Assembly (NCBI GenBank): GCA_038203635.1
Contig: JBBRDT010000066.1
Coordinates: 1-19,263 of the forward strand
DNA: 19,263 bases
Source of the DNA: DASRIA01 sp038203635
GTDB lineage: Bacteria > Actinomycetota > Thermoleophilia > Solirubrobacterales > JBBDJG01
Reading direction: 5' to 3'
The notes under the pieces were generated by a model, which had not been told where the DNA came from, searched no databases, and saw only the letters and a list, made by a program, of their open reading frames with translations. Every line of letters begins with the position of its first letter. Position 1 is the stretch's first letter. The position numbers and the translations under genes are program-made. Of this stretch, positions 1 through 6,987 are shown in pieces.

Positions 1-1438
1 GAGCCGGCAAGCTCCGGCGTAAGAGCGCCCCCCCCCCGCGCGGCGCCCCGCCCGACCCGCCGCCACCGTGGCTCTCGGCCACCTGCCTCACGATCGCCAG
101 CCCCAGCCCCGATCCCGGAAGGCCGCGTGCCGAGGAGGCGCGGTAGAAACGCTCGAAGATCAACGGCAGGTCCGACTGCTCGATGCCCGGCCCGTGGTCG
201 CGCACCGCGACCTCGCCGTCTCTGACCGTGACCTCGATGGTGCCACCGGGAGGGCTCCACTTGGCCGCGTTGTCGAGCAGATTGGAGATTGCGCGGTCGA
301 TGCGCGCCGGCACGCCCCGAACGAGCGACGGCTCCACGTCCAGCGCGAAGTGCCTGTCGTTGGCGTGGCGGCGGGCGCGCTCGACGGCCTCCGACGCAAG
401 CGCGTCCAGCCGCACCTCCTCGGTGTCGAAGTCGGGCTGGACCCCCCGGGCAAGGTCGACGAGATCGGAGACCAGAACGGTCAGCTCCTCGAGCTGCGCG
501 ACGATGTCGTGAAGCAGGCGGCTGCGGTCCTCGACCGAGAGCAGGTCCACGTTCTCCAGCACCTCGATGTTGGTGCGCAGGCTGGTGAGAGGGGTGCGCA
601 GCTCATGTGACGCGTCGGCGACGAGCTGGCGTTGCGCCTTCTGCGAATCGTCGAGCGCCTCGAGCATGGTGTTGAAGCTTGCGCCGAGACGGCTCAGCTC
701 GTCGCTGCCGGAGCTATCCATGCGGCGACTGAGGTCGCGCGTCCTGGCGACCCACTCGGCGGTGTTCGTGAGCTGCACCACCGGCGTCAGCGCGGTGCGG
801 GCGACCACGCGACCAAGCGAGACCGCCAGCGCGATGCCACCGAGGCTGACCGCGATCAGCGCGAAGGCGAGGTTGCGCAGCGACCGGTCCACGTCCTCGA
901 GCGGCTTGACCGCCTGGACCGCACCTGCGGTGGGTCCGCCTCCCCCAGGCAGTGGGGTGGTCAGGATTCGCACGTGGACGCCTCCCAGGCTCTTGTCCTC
1001 GAAGAAAGCGCCTGATTGGCCGCTGGCGGCTTGGATCGTGCGGCTGCTGACCGGCAGGTTCACCGTCTGTCCCGGGGGCCGAAGCACGCTCCCGTTCGGT
1101 TGCACCAGCTGCGCGTATCCGGTCCGCCGCCCAAGCGGATCGGCCGGCAGCACGACGCTGGTCCCGCCGGGTGTCTGTGCCGGCAACACGATGCTTCCGA
1201 CCAGGTCGCGCAGGTCGTCGTCGACCTGGCCGCGGAGCTCGTTGCGAACGACCACGAACATGATCCCCGAGGCCATGACGACCGCGATCGCCACCGCCAC
1301 GGTCGAGAGCAGGATCAGTCGCTGCCTGAACGAGAGGCGCCCGATCCTGCGCCTGATGGCGCCGCCAGCCTTCCCGAAGGGCGGGATCAGCCGCTGCGGC
1401 ATGCGGCCGCCGGGCCGTGCAGTCTCAGCCCGCTCCAT
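1..1438 (-). CDS. MprB-like sensor histidine kinase (3' end at or beyond the window edge)
   Basis: Membrane sensor kinase that should autophosphorylate on His and pass the phosphate to the response regulator encoded just upstream. Reading from ATG 1438, about 479 codons are visible and no stop occurs before position 1. A first membrane span lies near residues 39-64 and an extracytoplasmic sensor region follows to about 188. A second span is at about 190-212, then a HAMP linker. The H-box DASHELRTPLTSLRTN has its phospho-acceptor at His278. The N-box NLLDNAAKW starts near 385, and the G-boxes DHGPGIE and GSGLGLAIV follow. The H-box closely resembles Mycobacterium MprB. The start overlaps the regulator's end by 3 codons, with AGGAG just before it, which suggests translational coupling. 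The last visible residues (GGGALLRRSLPA) look like a normal kinase C-terminus, so only a few codons are probably missing. A run of ten C lies in this tail. Confidence 0.9.
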   Translation of the reverse strand, partial: MERAETARPGGRMPQRLIPPFGKAGGAIRRRIGRLSFRQRLILLSTVAVAIAVVMASGIMFVVVRNELRGQVDDDLRDLVGSIVLPAQTPGGTSVVLPADPLGRRTGYAQLVQPNGSVLRPPGQTVNLPVSSRTIQAASGQSGAFFEDKSLGGVHVRILTTPLPGGGGPTAGAVQAVKPLEDVDRSLRNLAFALIAVSLGGIALAVSLGRVVARTALTPVVQLTNTAEWVARTRDLSRRMDSSGSDELSRLGASFNTMLEALDDSQKAQRQLVADASHELRTPLTSLRTNIEVLENVDLLSVEDRSRLLHDIVAQLEELTVLVSDLVDLARGVQPDFDTEEVRLDALASEAVERARRHANDRHFALDVEPSLVRGVPARIDRAISNLLDNAAKWSPPGGTIEVTVRDGEVAVRDHGPGIEQSDLPLIFERFYRASSARGLPGSGLGLAIVRQVAESHGGGGSGGAPRGGGALLRRSLPA

Positions 1439-2108
1439 CGCTCCTCAACGCGTAGCCGACGCCTCGCACGGTGTGCAGCAACCGTGGTTCTCCGCCAGCC
1501 TCGAGCTTGCGGCGCAGGTAGCCGATGTAGACGGTCAGCGAGTTGGACGTGGGACCGAAGTCATAACCCCAGACACGCTCGAAGATGATCGACCTGGTCA
1601 GGACCTGGCGAGGGTGCTGCATGAACAGCTCCAGTAGCAGGAACTCGGTCCTGGTCAGCTCGATCGTGCGCTCGCCCCGCTTCACCTCGTAGGCCACCGG
1701 ATCGAGCTCGAGATCCTCGAAGGTCACCTTCTCGGCCGCGGCCGGGGACCCGGCACGGCGCAGCAGCGCGCGCAGGCGAGCCTGGAGCTCCTCGAGCGCG
1801 AACGGCTTCACGATGTAGTCGTCCGCACCGGCGTCCAGGCCCTCGACCCGGTCGGAGACCGCATCACGCGCCGTGACGATCAGGATCGGGGTGCGATCGC
1901 CGGCCGTGCGCAGGCGCCTGCAGACCTCGAGGCCGTCGACGTGCGGCATCATCAGGTCGAGCACGATCGCGTCCGGTGGGCGCCGCCCGATCGCCTCCAG
2001 CGCTTCGCGACCATCCGCCGCCAGCTCCACCTGGTAGCTGTCCAGGCGCAGTGCGCGGTCGAGCGAGTCGCGCACCGCCTGCTCATCGTCTACGACAAGG
2101 ATCAGCAC
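1425..2108 (-). CDS. OmpR/PhoB-family response regulator (MprA-like)
   Basis: DNA-binding response regulator, 227 residues, the usual length for the OmpR family. The receiver domain spans about residues 1-115. It has the acidic pair Asp7-Asp8, phospho-acceptor Asp51 (in IVLDLMMP), Thr79 and Lys101 (in DDYIVKPF). A winged-helix domain spans about 140-223, with the recognition region TRTEFLLLELF and the wing motif HTVRGVGYALR. The receiver is very like mycobacterial MprA, in keeping with the MprB-like kinase that overlaps its 3' end. Translation most likely begins at GTG 2108; the frame upstream reaches a stop without another ATG, GTG or TTG. The GGGAG before the GTG sits unusually close (about 1 nt). 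It follows the diguanylate cyclase gene by 79 bp. Known MprA responds to envelope stress; that role here is inferred from resemblance and from the neighbouring surface-protein genes. Confidence 0.95.
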   Translation of the reverse strand: MLILVVDDEQAVRDSLDRALRLDSYQVELAADGREALEAIGRRPPDAIVLDLMMPHVDGLEVCRRLRTAGDRTPILIVTARDAVSDRVEGLDAGADDYIVKPFALEELQARLRALLRRAGSPAAAEKVTFEDLELDPVAYEVKRGERTIELTRTEFLLLELFMQHPRQVLTRSIIFERVWGYDFGPTSNSLTVYIGYLRRKLEAGGEPRLLHTVRGVGYALRSDGAG

Positions 2109-2187
2109 GCTCCCAGTCTGACGCCGGAAGCTAAAAGTTGCCTAACAGGGCCGCGCGGGGCCCTTCGTGGCGTCCAGTGGCCTTTGA

Positions 2188-3267
2188 CTAGGGCGCGGCG
2201 GACTCGAGCAGTATCGGCACGGGCTCGTGATAGCGACCCTTGCCCTCCGCTTTCGCGGCTCGCAGCGACAGGTCGGCCGCCGTCACGATCTGGTCCACGG
2301 CGGAGACGTCGTCCGGGAACAGCGCCCAGCCGGCGCTGGCCGTCACCCGGATGCCCGGCATGTCCAGCGCCTCACAGGCCTCGCGGATGCGATCGAGCGC
2401 ACGCTCCGCAAGCAGTCGCATTCCCTCCTGGTCGAACTGGCCTCCGAGCACCGCGAACTCGTCGCCCCCGACGCGAACGACCATGTCCTGGCTGCGAGAT
2501 AGCTCGCGCAGGGCGTCGGCGACCGCGATCAGCACCCGGTCCCCGCCCGGCAGGCCGTGCAGGGTGTTCGCCTCCTTGAAGTCGTCGAGGTCGATCAGCA
2601 GCATGCCGAGCGAATCGCTCTGGCGCTCACCTCCGCCGTGCACAGCCAGCACGTCGGTGAGCGCTCGGCGGTTGGCCAGCCCGGTGAGCGCGTCGCGGCG
2701 CGAAAGCTCCGTCGCCGCGTCGCGAAGCGAGAGCAGCTGGTGCTTTCCGACCATGATCACTCCCCCGACTGCGGCGAACACGAACAGCGCCACCCAGAGC
2801 CTCGACATCAGCTCGGAGTCGTTCGCCACCTGCGGGTCGTATATGAGCGGAAACGCCATCACCACCAGTGAGCTGACCAGATAGGGCACGGCGGCCGCCG
2901 GCGTGAAGAAGTAGGAGCTGAACGCGACCAGCATCAGCAGCGTCAGGTCGAAGGGAGAATGCTGCGCGCCCGACATCGCTATCAGCACGCCAATGTACGG
3001 CAGCGCCAGCGAGGCAGGAACGTGGAAGAAGAGTGGGGTCCGCACGCGCTCCCAGGGAAGGATGAGGCAGACGACGCCCCAGATCAGCGCCGGCAACGTC
3101 AGCAGCAGCAGCATGCCGGGACGGGAGAAATGCGAGCCCGGGAGCAGGATGGCGATGAACACCATCGGCACCACCGTCAGCCACAGCATGCCCGCGACAC
3201 GTCCCGCGAGGACTCGCTCGTCCCGCCTCGGCCCTATCTTCTCCCACGCAAAGGAACCGGACTCCAT
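2188..3267 (-). CDS. Membrane-anchored diguanylate cyclase (GGDEF domain)
   Basis: Predicted to make cyclic di-GMP from two GTP at the inner face of the membrane. It has 359 residues. About six hydrophobic spans (near 25-43, 52-70, 80-98, 106-123, 126-143 and 156-174) form an N-terminal sensor of no recognised family. A short linker leads to the catalytic domain at about 190-350. This begins with DALTGLANRRAL (192-203), has the metal-binding Asp226 in LIDLDDFK, and the complete active-site motif GGDEF at 267-271. An RxxD product-inhibition site (RSQD, 258-261) sits exactly five residues before GGDEF, so both catalysis and feedback inhibition look intact. No EAL or HD-GYP domain is attached. 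The gene starts 42 bp after the small membrane-protein gene and lies upstream of the two-component pair on the same strand. No strong ribosome binding site is visible before ATG 3267. Confidence 0.95.
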   Translation of the reverse strand: MESGSFAWEKIGPRRDERVLAGRVAGMLWLTVVPMVFIAILLPGSHFSRPGMLLLLTLPALIWGVVCLILPWERVRTPLFFHVPASLALPYIGVLIAMSGAQHSPFDLTLLMLVAFSSYFFTPAAAVPYLVSSLVVMAFPLIYDPQVANDSELMSRLWVALFVFAAVGGVIMVGKHQLLSLRDAATELSRRDALTGLANRRALTDVLAVHGGGERQSDSLGMLLIDLDDFKEANTLHGLPGGDRVLIAVADALRELSRSQDMVVRVGGDEFAVLGGQFDQEGMRLLAERALDRIREACEALDMPGIRVTASAGWALFPDDVSAVDQIVTAADLSLRAAKAEGKGRYHEPVPILLESAAP

Positions 3268-3309
3268 CCAGGCTGTATCGACCCGCCCGGAATGGTGCTT
3301 GAGGAGGGC

Positions 3310-3771
3310 TCAGCCGGAGTCGTCGAAGCTGCCGCCGCCGCCGGCACTCTTGCGCGGCGCGGGGTTGGTCTTCGGCGCTGCCCTCGGCGTCGCAGCCGGC
3401 GCTCTATACACGGGCGCAGGGGACGGACTCGAGACTGGCGGGCTCAGGTTGGAGCTGACGCTGCGGTCGCGGCTCACCGGCGCGGCGTTCCTGACCGCCG
3501 CGGCGGATGCGGCGGCGCGTGCCGCACGCACCGCTCGCCGCTCGCCGCGGATCCGGCGCTGCTCGCGCCGGGCGGCGACTCGCCGCTGGCCCGCGGTCGA
3601 CGTCGGGTTGTGATTGGCCACCGAGCGGGCGGCGTTCTGCTTTGCGAGCTGAACCTGGAAGGCGGAAAGCTGGGAGTGCGAACGGTCCACCATCAGATAG
3701 AGCGCCATCGCCGCGCCGACGCCCAGGAGGGCCGCGAGCGGGACGATCAGCATTAGCTGGCGGCTCCTCAT
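3310..3771 (-). CDS. Small basic single-span membrane protein of unknown function
   Basis: I do not recognise the family. Read from ATG 3771 the product has 153 residues. A short basic N-terminus is followed by one hydrophobic span at about 6-27 (LMLIVPLAALLGVGAAMALY). Next comes a predicted outer segment with a Gln/Asn-rich stretch (32-60), a strongly Arg/Ala-rich helix-prone stretch (61-101), and a Pro/Ser/Ala-rich tail ending GGGGSFDDSG. The start lies only 4 nt after the stop of the large PKD gene, which suggests translational coupling. A second ATG at 3753, with AGGAG 10 nt before it, would shorten the product to 147 residues. The same frame stays open upstream to 3882, but that would run into the PKD coding sequence. 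Position between a secreted rod protein and a diguanylate cyclase hints at a role in anchoring or sensing the PKD protein; this is inference only. Confidence 0.7.
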   Translation of the reverse strand: MRSRQLMLIVPLAALLGVGAAMALYLMVDRSHSQLSAFQVQLAKQNAARSVANHNPTSTAGQRRVAARREQRRIRGERRAVRAARAAASAAAVRNAAPVSRDRSVSSNLSPPVSSPSPAPVYRAPAATPRAAPKTNPAPRKSAGGGGSFDDSG

Positions 3772-3775
3772 TCGC

Positions 3776-6733
3776 TCACGAGGTCGGGCAGTTGACCGGC
3801 TTGCGGTTGCCCCCGACGAGACAGCGGTCCGTCCTGGCCGGCGGCTTGCGACTGCGGATCTTGAATCTCGTGTACTTGCCAATCGTGTTCGCCTTTGTGA
3901 TGAAGAGCTTGATGATGGTCCCGGCCCGCAGCGTGTGGCTCTCGAAGCGGCTCAGGCGCATCACCTGTGTCGCACGCTTGCTGCCGCCCGCGCCCGACTT
4001 GACCACGCGGCTCTGGCGCCCGAACGGGCAGCCTCCGCCGCGACAGTTCACGGTAACAGTAGAGCCCGGCGGAGCAGTGACCGTGAGACGTCGCAGCCTG
4101 GTGCCGCGGCTGCGGATCGAGCCGGAGATGCGCACGATCGGGAAGGGGCTCAGGAAGCGTGAGCCGCCCGTCGCCGTGCCCGCAACCTGGGCGGGTGGCG
4201 GGGTCACGTTCAGCGTTTGCGACACGAAGGCCGAGTCGCCCTCGCTGTCGGTCACCAGCAGGGAGACGACGTGGCTTCCGACTCCGTAGGAACGGGCGAC
4301 GCTGGGGCCGCTGGCATCGTTGTAGCTTCCGTTGCCGTCGAGATCCCAGAGCTGGCTCGCAATCGGCGAGTCGGGGTCGCTCGCGGTCGAGAAGAAGTTG
4401 ACCGTCTGACCCGACGTCGGCTGAGCCGGCAGGAAGCTGAAGGAGGCGTTCGGCGGCCTGTTGCCGACTATGACGGTCTGGGCCACGATGCCCTCGGCGC
4501 CCTTGTTGTCGACCGCGCGCAACCTGACCGTGAAGCTCTTGGACTCGGTGAACTTCTTCGTGACCTTCGCGGTGGTGCCGTCGTCGAAGCTACCGTCGTT
4601 GTCCAGGTCCCAGGCCTGGCTCACGACCGTGCCGTCCAGGTCGCCTGCCGTCGATGTGAAGGTAACGGTCTCGAACGCGCGCGGGAAGCCCGGCGACTGC
4701 GTGAAGCTGGCGGTCGGCGGCCGGTTCGCGACCACGATCGTCCTGCTGGCAGTGACCGCGACGCCGCTGGCGTCCGTGACGCGGATCCTGACCGGGTAGC
4801 TGCCGGAGGTCGTGAAGCGGCGGCTTGCCGTCGGGCCGCTGGCCTCGTAGCTGTTGTTGTTGTCGAGGTCCCAGGCGATCGTCAGCGGCAGTCCCTCCGG
4901 ATCCGTCGATGTGGAGGTGAACGTCAGATCGTCGAGCGTCCTGGGCGCCGCCGGAGAGTTGAAGGATGCGACCGGCGGCCGGTTCGCCACTGTGACGGTC
5001 TTGGTGACCACATTCGAGGAGCCCGCACCATCGGTCACCTGAAGGCGGACGGTGTAGGTGCCCGCCACCGGGAACTGCCGGCTGGCGGTCGGGCCGCTGG
5101 TTTCGAAACTGCCATTGTTGTCGAGGTCCCAGAGTTGGCTGGCCAGTGGCCCGTCGGGGTCGGTCGAGGTCGAGGTGAACGTGACCGTTTCGATCGTCCT
5201 TGGTGCGGCGGGCAGGAAGCTGAAGGCCGCGGTCGGCGAGCGGTTGCCCGGGGTCACGGTCTGCTCCACCGTCTTGGAGGCGCCTCTGTCGTCGGTGACC
5301 CGGTGCCTGACCAGGTGCGGGCCGGGGGTGCCGAAGGTGTTCGTGACGGTCTTGCCGCTTTTCTCGTAGACGTTGTCCCCGTTGAAATCCCATTCGAAGG
5401 TGAGCGTGCCGTCGGAGTCGGTGGCAGTCGAGGTGAAGGTGACCTGGTCCAGCGTCTGGAAGAGCGCGGGGGTGAACGTGAAGTCGACGTTCTGCGGTGG
5501 CCGGTTGCCGACCGTGATCGTGTGGCTCACGGTCCTGGAGTTGCCGCCGTCGTCCGTCACCCTGAGCGTGATGTCCCTGGGGCCAGGGGTGGTGTACTGC
5601 CGCTGGGGCGCGCTTGACCCGGTCGTCTCGAACGAGCCATTGTCGTCGAGATCCCATGCATACGTGAAGCTGGCGCTGTCGGGGTCCTCGACCAGCGCGG
5701 TGAAGGTCACGGCTTCGTTGGTCAGCGGCGAGGGAGGCGAGGCCGTGAAGTCGACAAGCGTGGGCGGCCGGTTGCTGATGGTCACGGACTTCGAGGACGT
5801 GCCCTCGCCGGAATCCTCGTCGACGACCTTCAGCCTGACGGTGTTGGAACCCGAATTCGAGAACTGCCACGTCGCAACGGAACCGCTGCCGTCGTCATAT
5901 TCGCCGTCGTTGTCGAAGTCCCATAGCGTCGACTGAATCGAGCCGTCGGGGTCGCTCGACGTCGAGGTGAATGTCACGGTCTCGTTGGTCGCGGGCAACG
6001 CCGGCGAGTAGGTGAACGAGGCGACCGGATTCTTGTTCGTGACCTGCACGTTCTTCGTCACGACACCGCTGAGGCCGTCGTTGTCGACGACCGTAAGCGT
6101 CACCTGGAAGGTCCCCGCGTCGCCGTATGAGTGCGTCGGGTCGGAATCCGTCGCGTCGGTGATGCCGTCGTTGTCGAAGTCCCAGGCATAGCTGTCGACC
6201 GTGCCGTCGATGTCCGAGGACGTGGAATGAAACGAGACCGTCTCATTCGTCGAGGGCGAGGAGGGCAAGAAGTTGAAGCTGGCGGTGGGCGGATCTTTGA
6301 TCGCGAGGCTCGTCTCGGCCTCGCCCGTCCTGAGGTCGTTGTCGGTGACGCGCAGCCTCACCGTGATCGTCTCGGGATCCGCGTAGGAGTTGGTCACGCT
6401 TCCTGTGGAACCCGTGTCGGTCTCGAAGCTGCCGTTGCCGTCGAGGTCCCATTCGTACCTGTCGACGGTGCCGTCGATGTCGAACGATCCCGTGGCGTCG
6501 AAGGTCACGGTCTGGTCCGTGACGGCGGGATTCGGGGATGCGCTGATCGACGCCGTCGGCGCCAATGGGTCGAGGTCGGCAGCCATGGCCGGCGCGGCAA
6601 GCGTCAGCCAGGCAGCGACCAGCACCACCCATAGGGGCCACAGTCGCCTGCCGCCCATCAAACTCTTCGACACTGCCGAACTCAGTGCCTCACCCTTGTC
6701 CCTACATCGAGCCACGAATCCTCCTGCGCTCAT
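3776..6733 (-). CDS. Secreted multi-PKD surface protein with C-terminal four-Cys module (9 PKD units)
   Basis: Large exported protein of 985 residues, probably a surface rod or adhesin. The N-terminus has a long basic region and hydrophobic core ending in APAMA, with likely signal-peptidase cleavage after Ala51. Nine PKD (Ig-like beta-sandwich) repeats follow from about 58 to 835. Each opens with a motif such as RPPxASF and carries WDxDxxGxxE/D in place of the classical WDFGDG. The C-terminal module (858-985) begins SRFLSPFPIVRISGSI and holds four cysteines at 897, 902, 971 and 982. It matches the end of the larger PKD protein at 14589. There is no sortase motif or C-terminal membrane anchor. 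ATG 6733 is well supported by GGGAGG at 6738-6743, four bases upstream; ATG 6658 would also leave a signal peptide. It heads the apparent operon with the membrane protein and diguanylate cyclase. PKD domains often mediate protein or carbohydrate contacts; the actual ligand is unknown. Confidence 0.92.
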   Translation of the reverse strand: MSAGGFVARCRDKGEALSSAVSKSLMGGRRLWPLWVVLVAAWLTLAAPAMAADLDPLAPTASISASPNPAVTDQTVTFDATGSFDIDGTVDRYEWDLDGNGSFETDTGSTGSVTNSYADPETITVRLRVTDNDLRTGEAETSLAIKDPPTASFNFLPSSPSTNETVSFHSTSSDIDGTVDSYAWDFDNDGITDATDSDPTHSYGDAGTFQVTLTVVDNDGLSGVVTKNVQVTNKNPVASFTYSPALPATNETVTFTSTSSDPDGSIQSTLWDFDNDGEYDDGSGSVATWQFSNSGSNTVRLKVVDEDSGEGTSSKSVTISNRPPTLVDFTASPPSPLTNEAVTFTALVEDPDSASFTYAWDLDDNGSFETTGSSAPQRQYTTPGPRDITLRVTDDGGNSRTVSHTITVGNRPPQNVDFTFTPALFQTLDQVTFTSTATDSDGTLTFEWDFNGDNVYEKSGKTVTNTFGTPGPHLVRHRVTDDRGASKTVEQTVTPGNRSPTAAFSFLPAAPRTIETVTFTSTSTDPDGPLASQLWDLDNNGSFETSGPTASRQFPVAGTYTVRLQVTDGAGSSNVVTKTVTVANRPPVASFNSPAAPRTLDDLTFTSTSTDPEGLPLTIAWDLDNNNSYEASGPTASRRFTTSGSYPVRIRVTDASGVAVTASRTIVVANRPPTASFTQSPGFPRAFETVTFTSTAGDLDGTVVSQAWDLDNDGSFDDGTTAKVTKKFTESKSFTVRLRAVDNKGAEGIVAQTVIVGNRPPNASFSFLPAQPTSGQTVNFFSTASDPDSPIASQLWDLDGNGSYNDASGPSVARSYGVGSHVVSLLVTDSEGDSAFVSQTLNVTPPPAQVAGTATGGSRFLSPFPIVRISGSIRSRGTRLRRLTVTAPPGSTVTVNCRGGGCPFGRQSRVVKSGAGGSKRATQVMRLSRFESHTLRAGTIIKLFITKANTIGKYTRFKIRSRKPPARTDRCLVGGNRKPVNCPTS

Positions 6734-6737
6734 TACG

Positions 6738-6743
6738 CCTCCC
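6738..6743 (-). promoter_or_regulatory. Ribosome binding site of the first PKD gene
   Basis: Read on the minus strand this is GGGAGG, separated by CGTA from ATG 6733. It is among the best Shine-Dalgarno matches in the window and favours 6733 over the internal ATG at 6658. Confidence 0.7.
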
Positions 6744-6793
6744 TGCGTCCCGCCCGACCTCCATGCAGGCAGATGCGCGTTCGGCCTCGCTCA

Positions 6794-6815
6794 AGAATAG
6801 CGGCGGGGCGCCGCT
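6794..6815 (-). promoter_or_regulatory. Inverted repeat next to a possible -10 element upstream of the first PKD gene
   Basis: A perfect 7-bp inverted repeat (AGCGGCG, 3-nt loop, CGCCGCT; 6799-6815) directly abuts TATTCT on the minus strand (6794-6799), which could be a -10 hexamer. It would give a leader of about 55 nt before ATG 6733. No convincing -35 lies 16-18 bp upstream, so the repeat could instead be an operator or the stem of a weak terminator for the gene ending at 6988. Function is uncertain. Confidence 0.25.
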
Positions 6816-6837
6816 CGTGCGCGGATTTGTTGCCGCC

Positions 6838-6976
6838 TTCCGAAACGCGCTGAGGGCGCTCCAGAGGCGTCATCGGGGCGTTTCGAGAGGCGCCGTCGGG
6901 GCGCTTTCCCGAAGGGCCCGTTCGGGCGCTCTCGGTGGCCCGTCGGGGAGCTCCCGAAGGGCCGTTCGACGCTGAA
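6838..6976. repeat. Degenerate ~23-bp GC-rich tandem repeat in the intergenic region
   Basis: About six head-to-tail units of 21-25 bp fill most of the gap between the gene ending at 6988 and the PKD gene starting at 6733. Units begin near 6838, 6861, 6884, 6909, 6933 and 6954. On the plus strand they share a pattern like CCGAAGGGC, then CGTCGGGGCGCT. Each contains short complementary GGGC/GCCC or GGCGCC blocks, so the transcript could form serial hairpins. The units are diverged, not identical. The remainder of the gap (6744-6837) holds only the inverted repeat and the ribosome binding site. I recognise no known repeat family. Confidence 0.55.
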
Positions 6977-6987
6977 AAGGCCTGCAC

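Noticed and set aside
567..1637. 356-codon plus-strand open frame
   Set aside because: It lies antisense to the kinase and response regulator, both of which have all family motifs. Its peptide is Arg/Ser/Pro-rich with no recognisable domain.
2126..2165. GGGCC/GGCCC palindrome between the cyclase and regulator genes as a terminator
   Set aside because: It is short and lacks a following T-run, so it does not show that the two-component genes are transcribed separately.
4217..5617. 466-codon plus-strand open frame
   Set aside because: It is antisense to the PKD repeats; its apparent internal repeats mirror the PKD units on the other strand.
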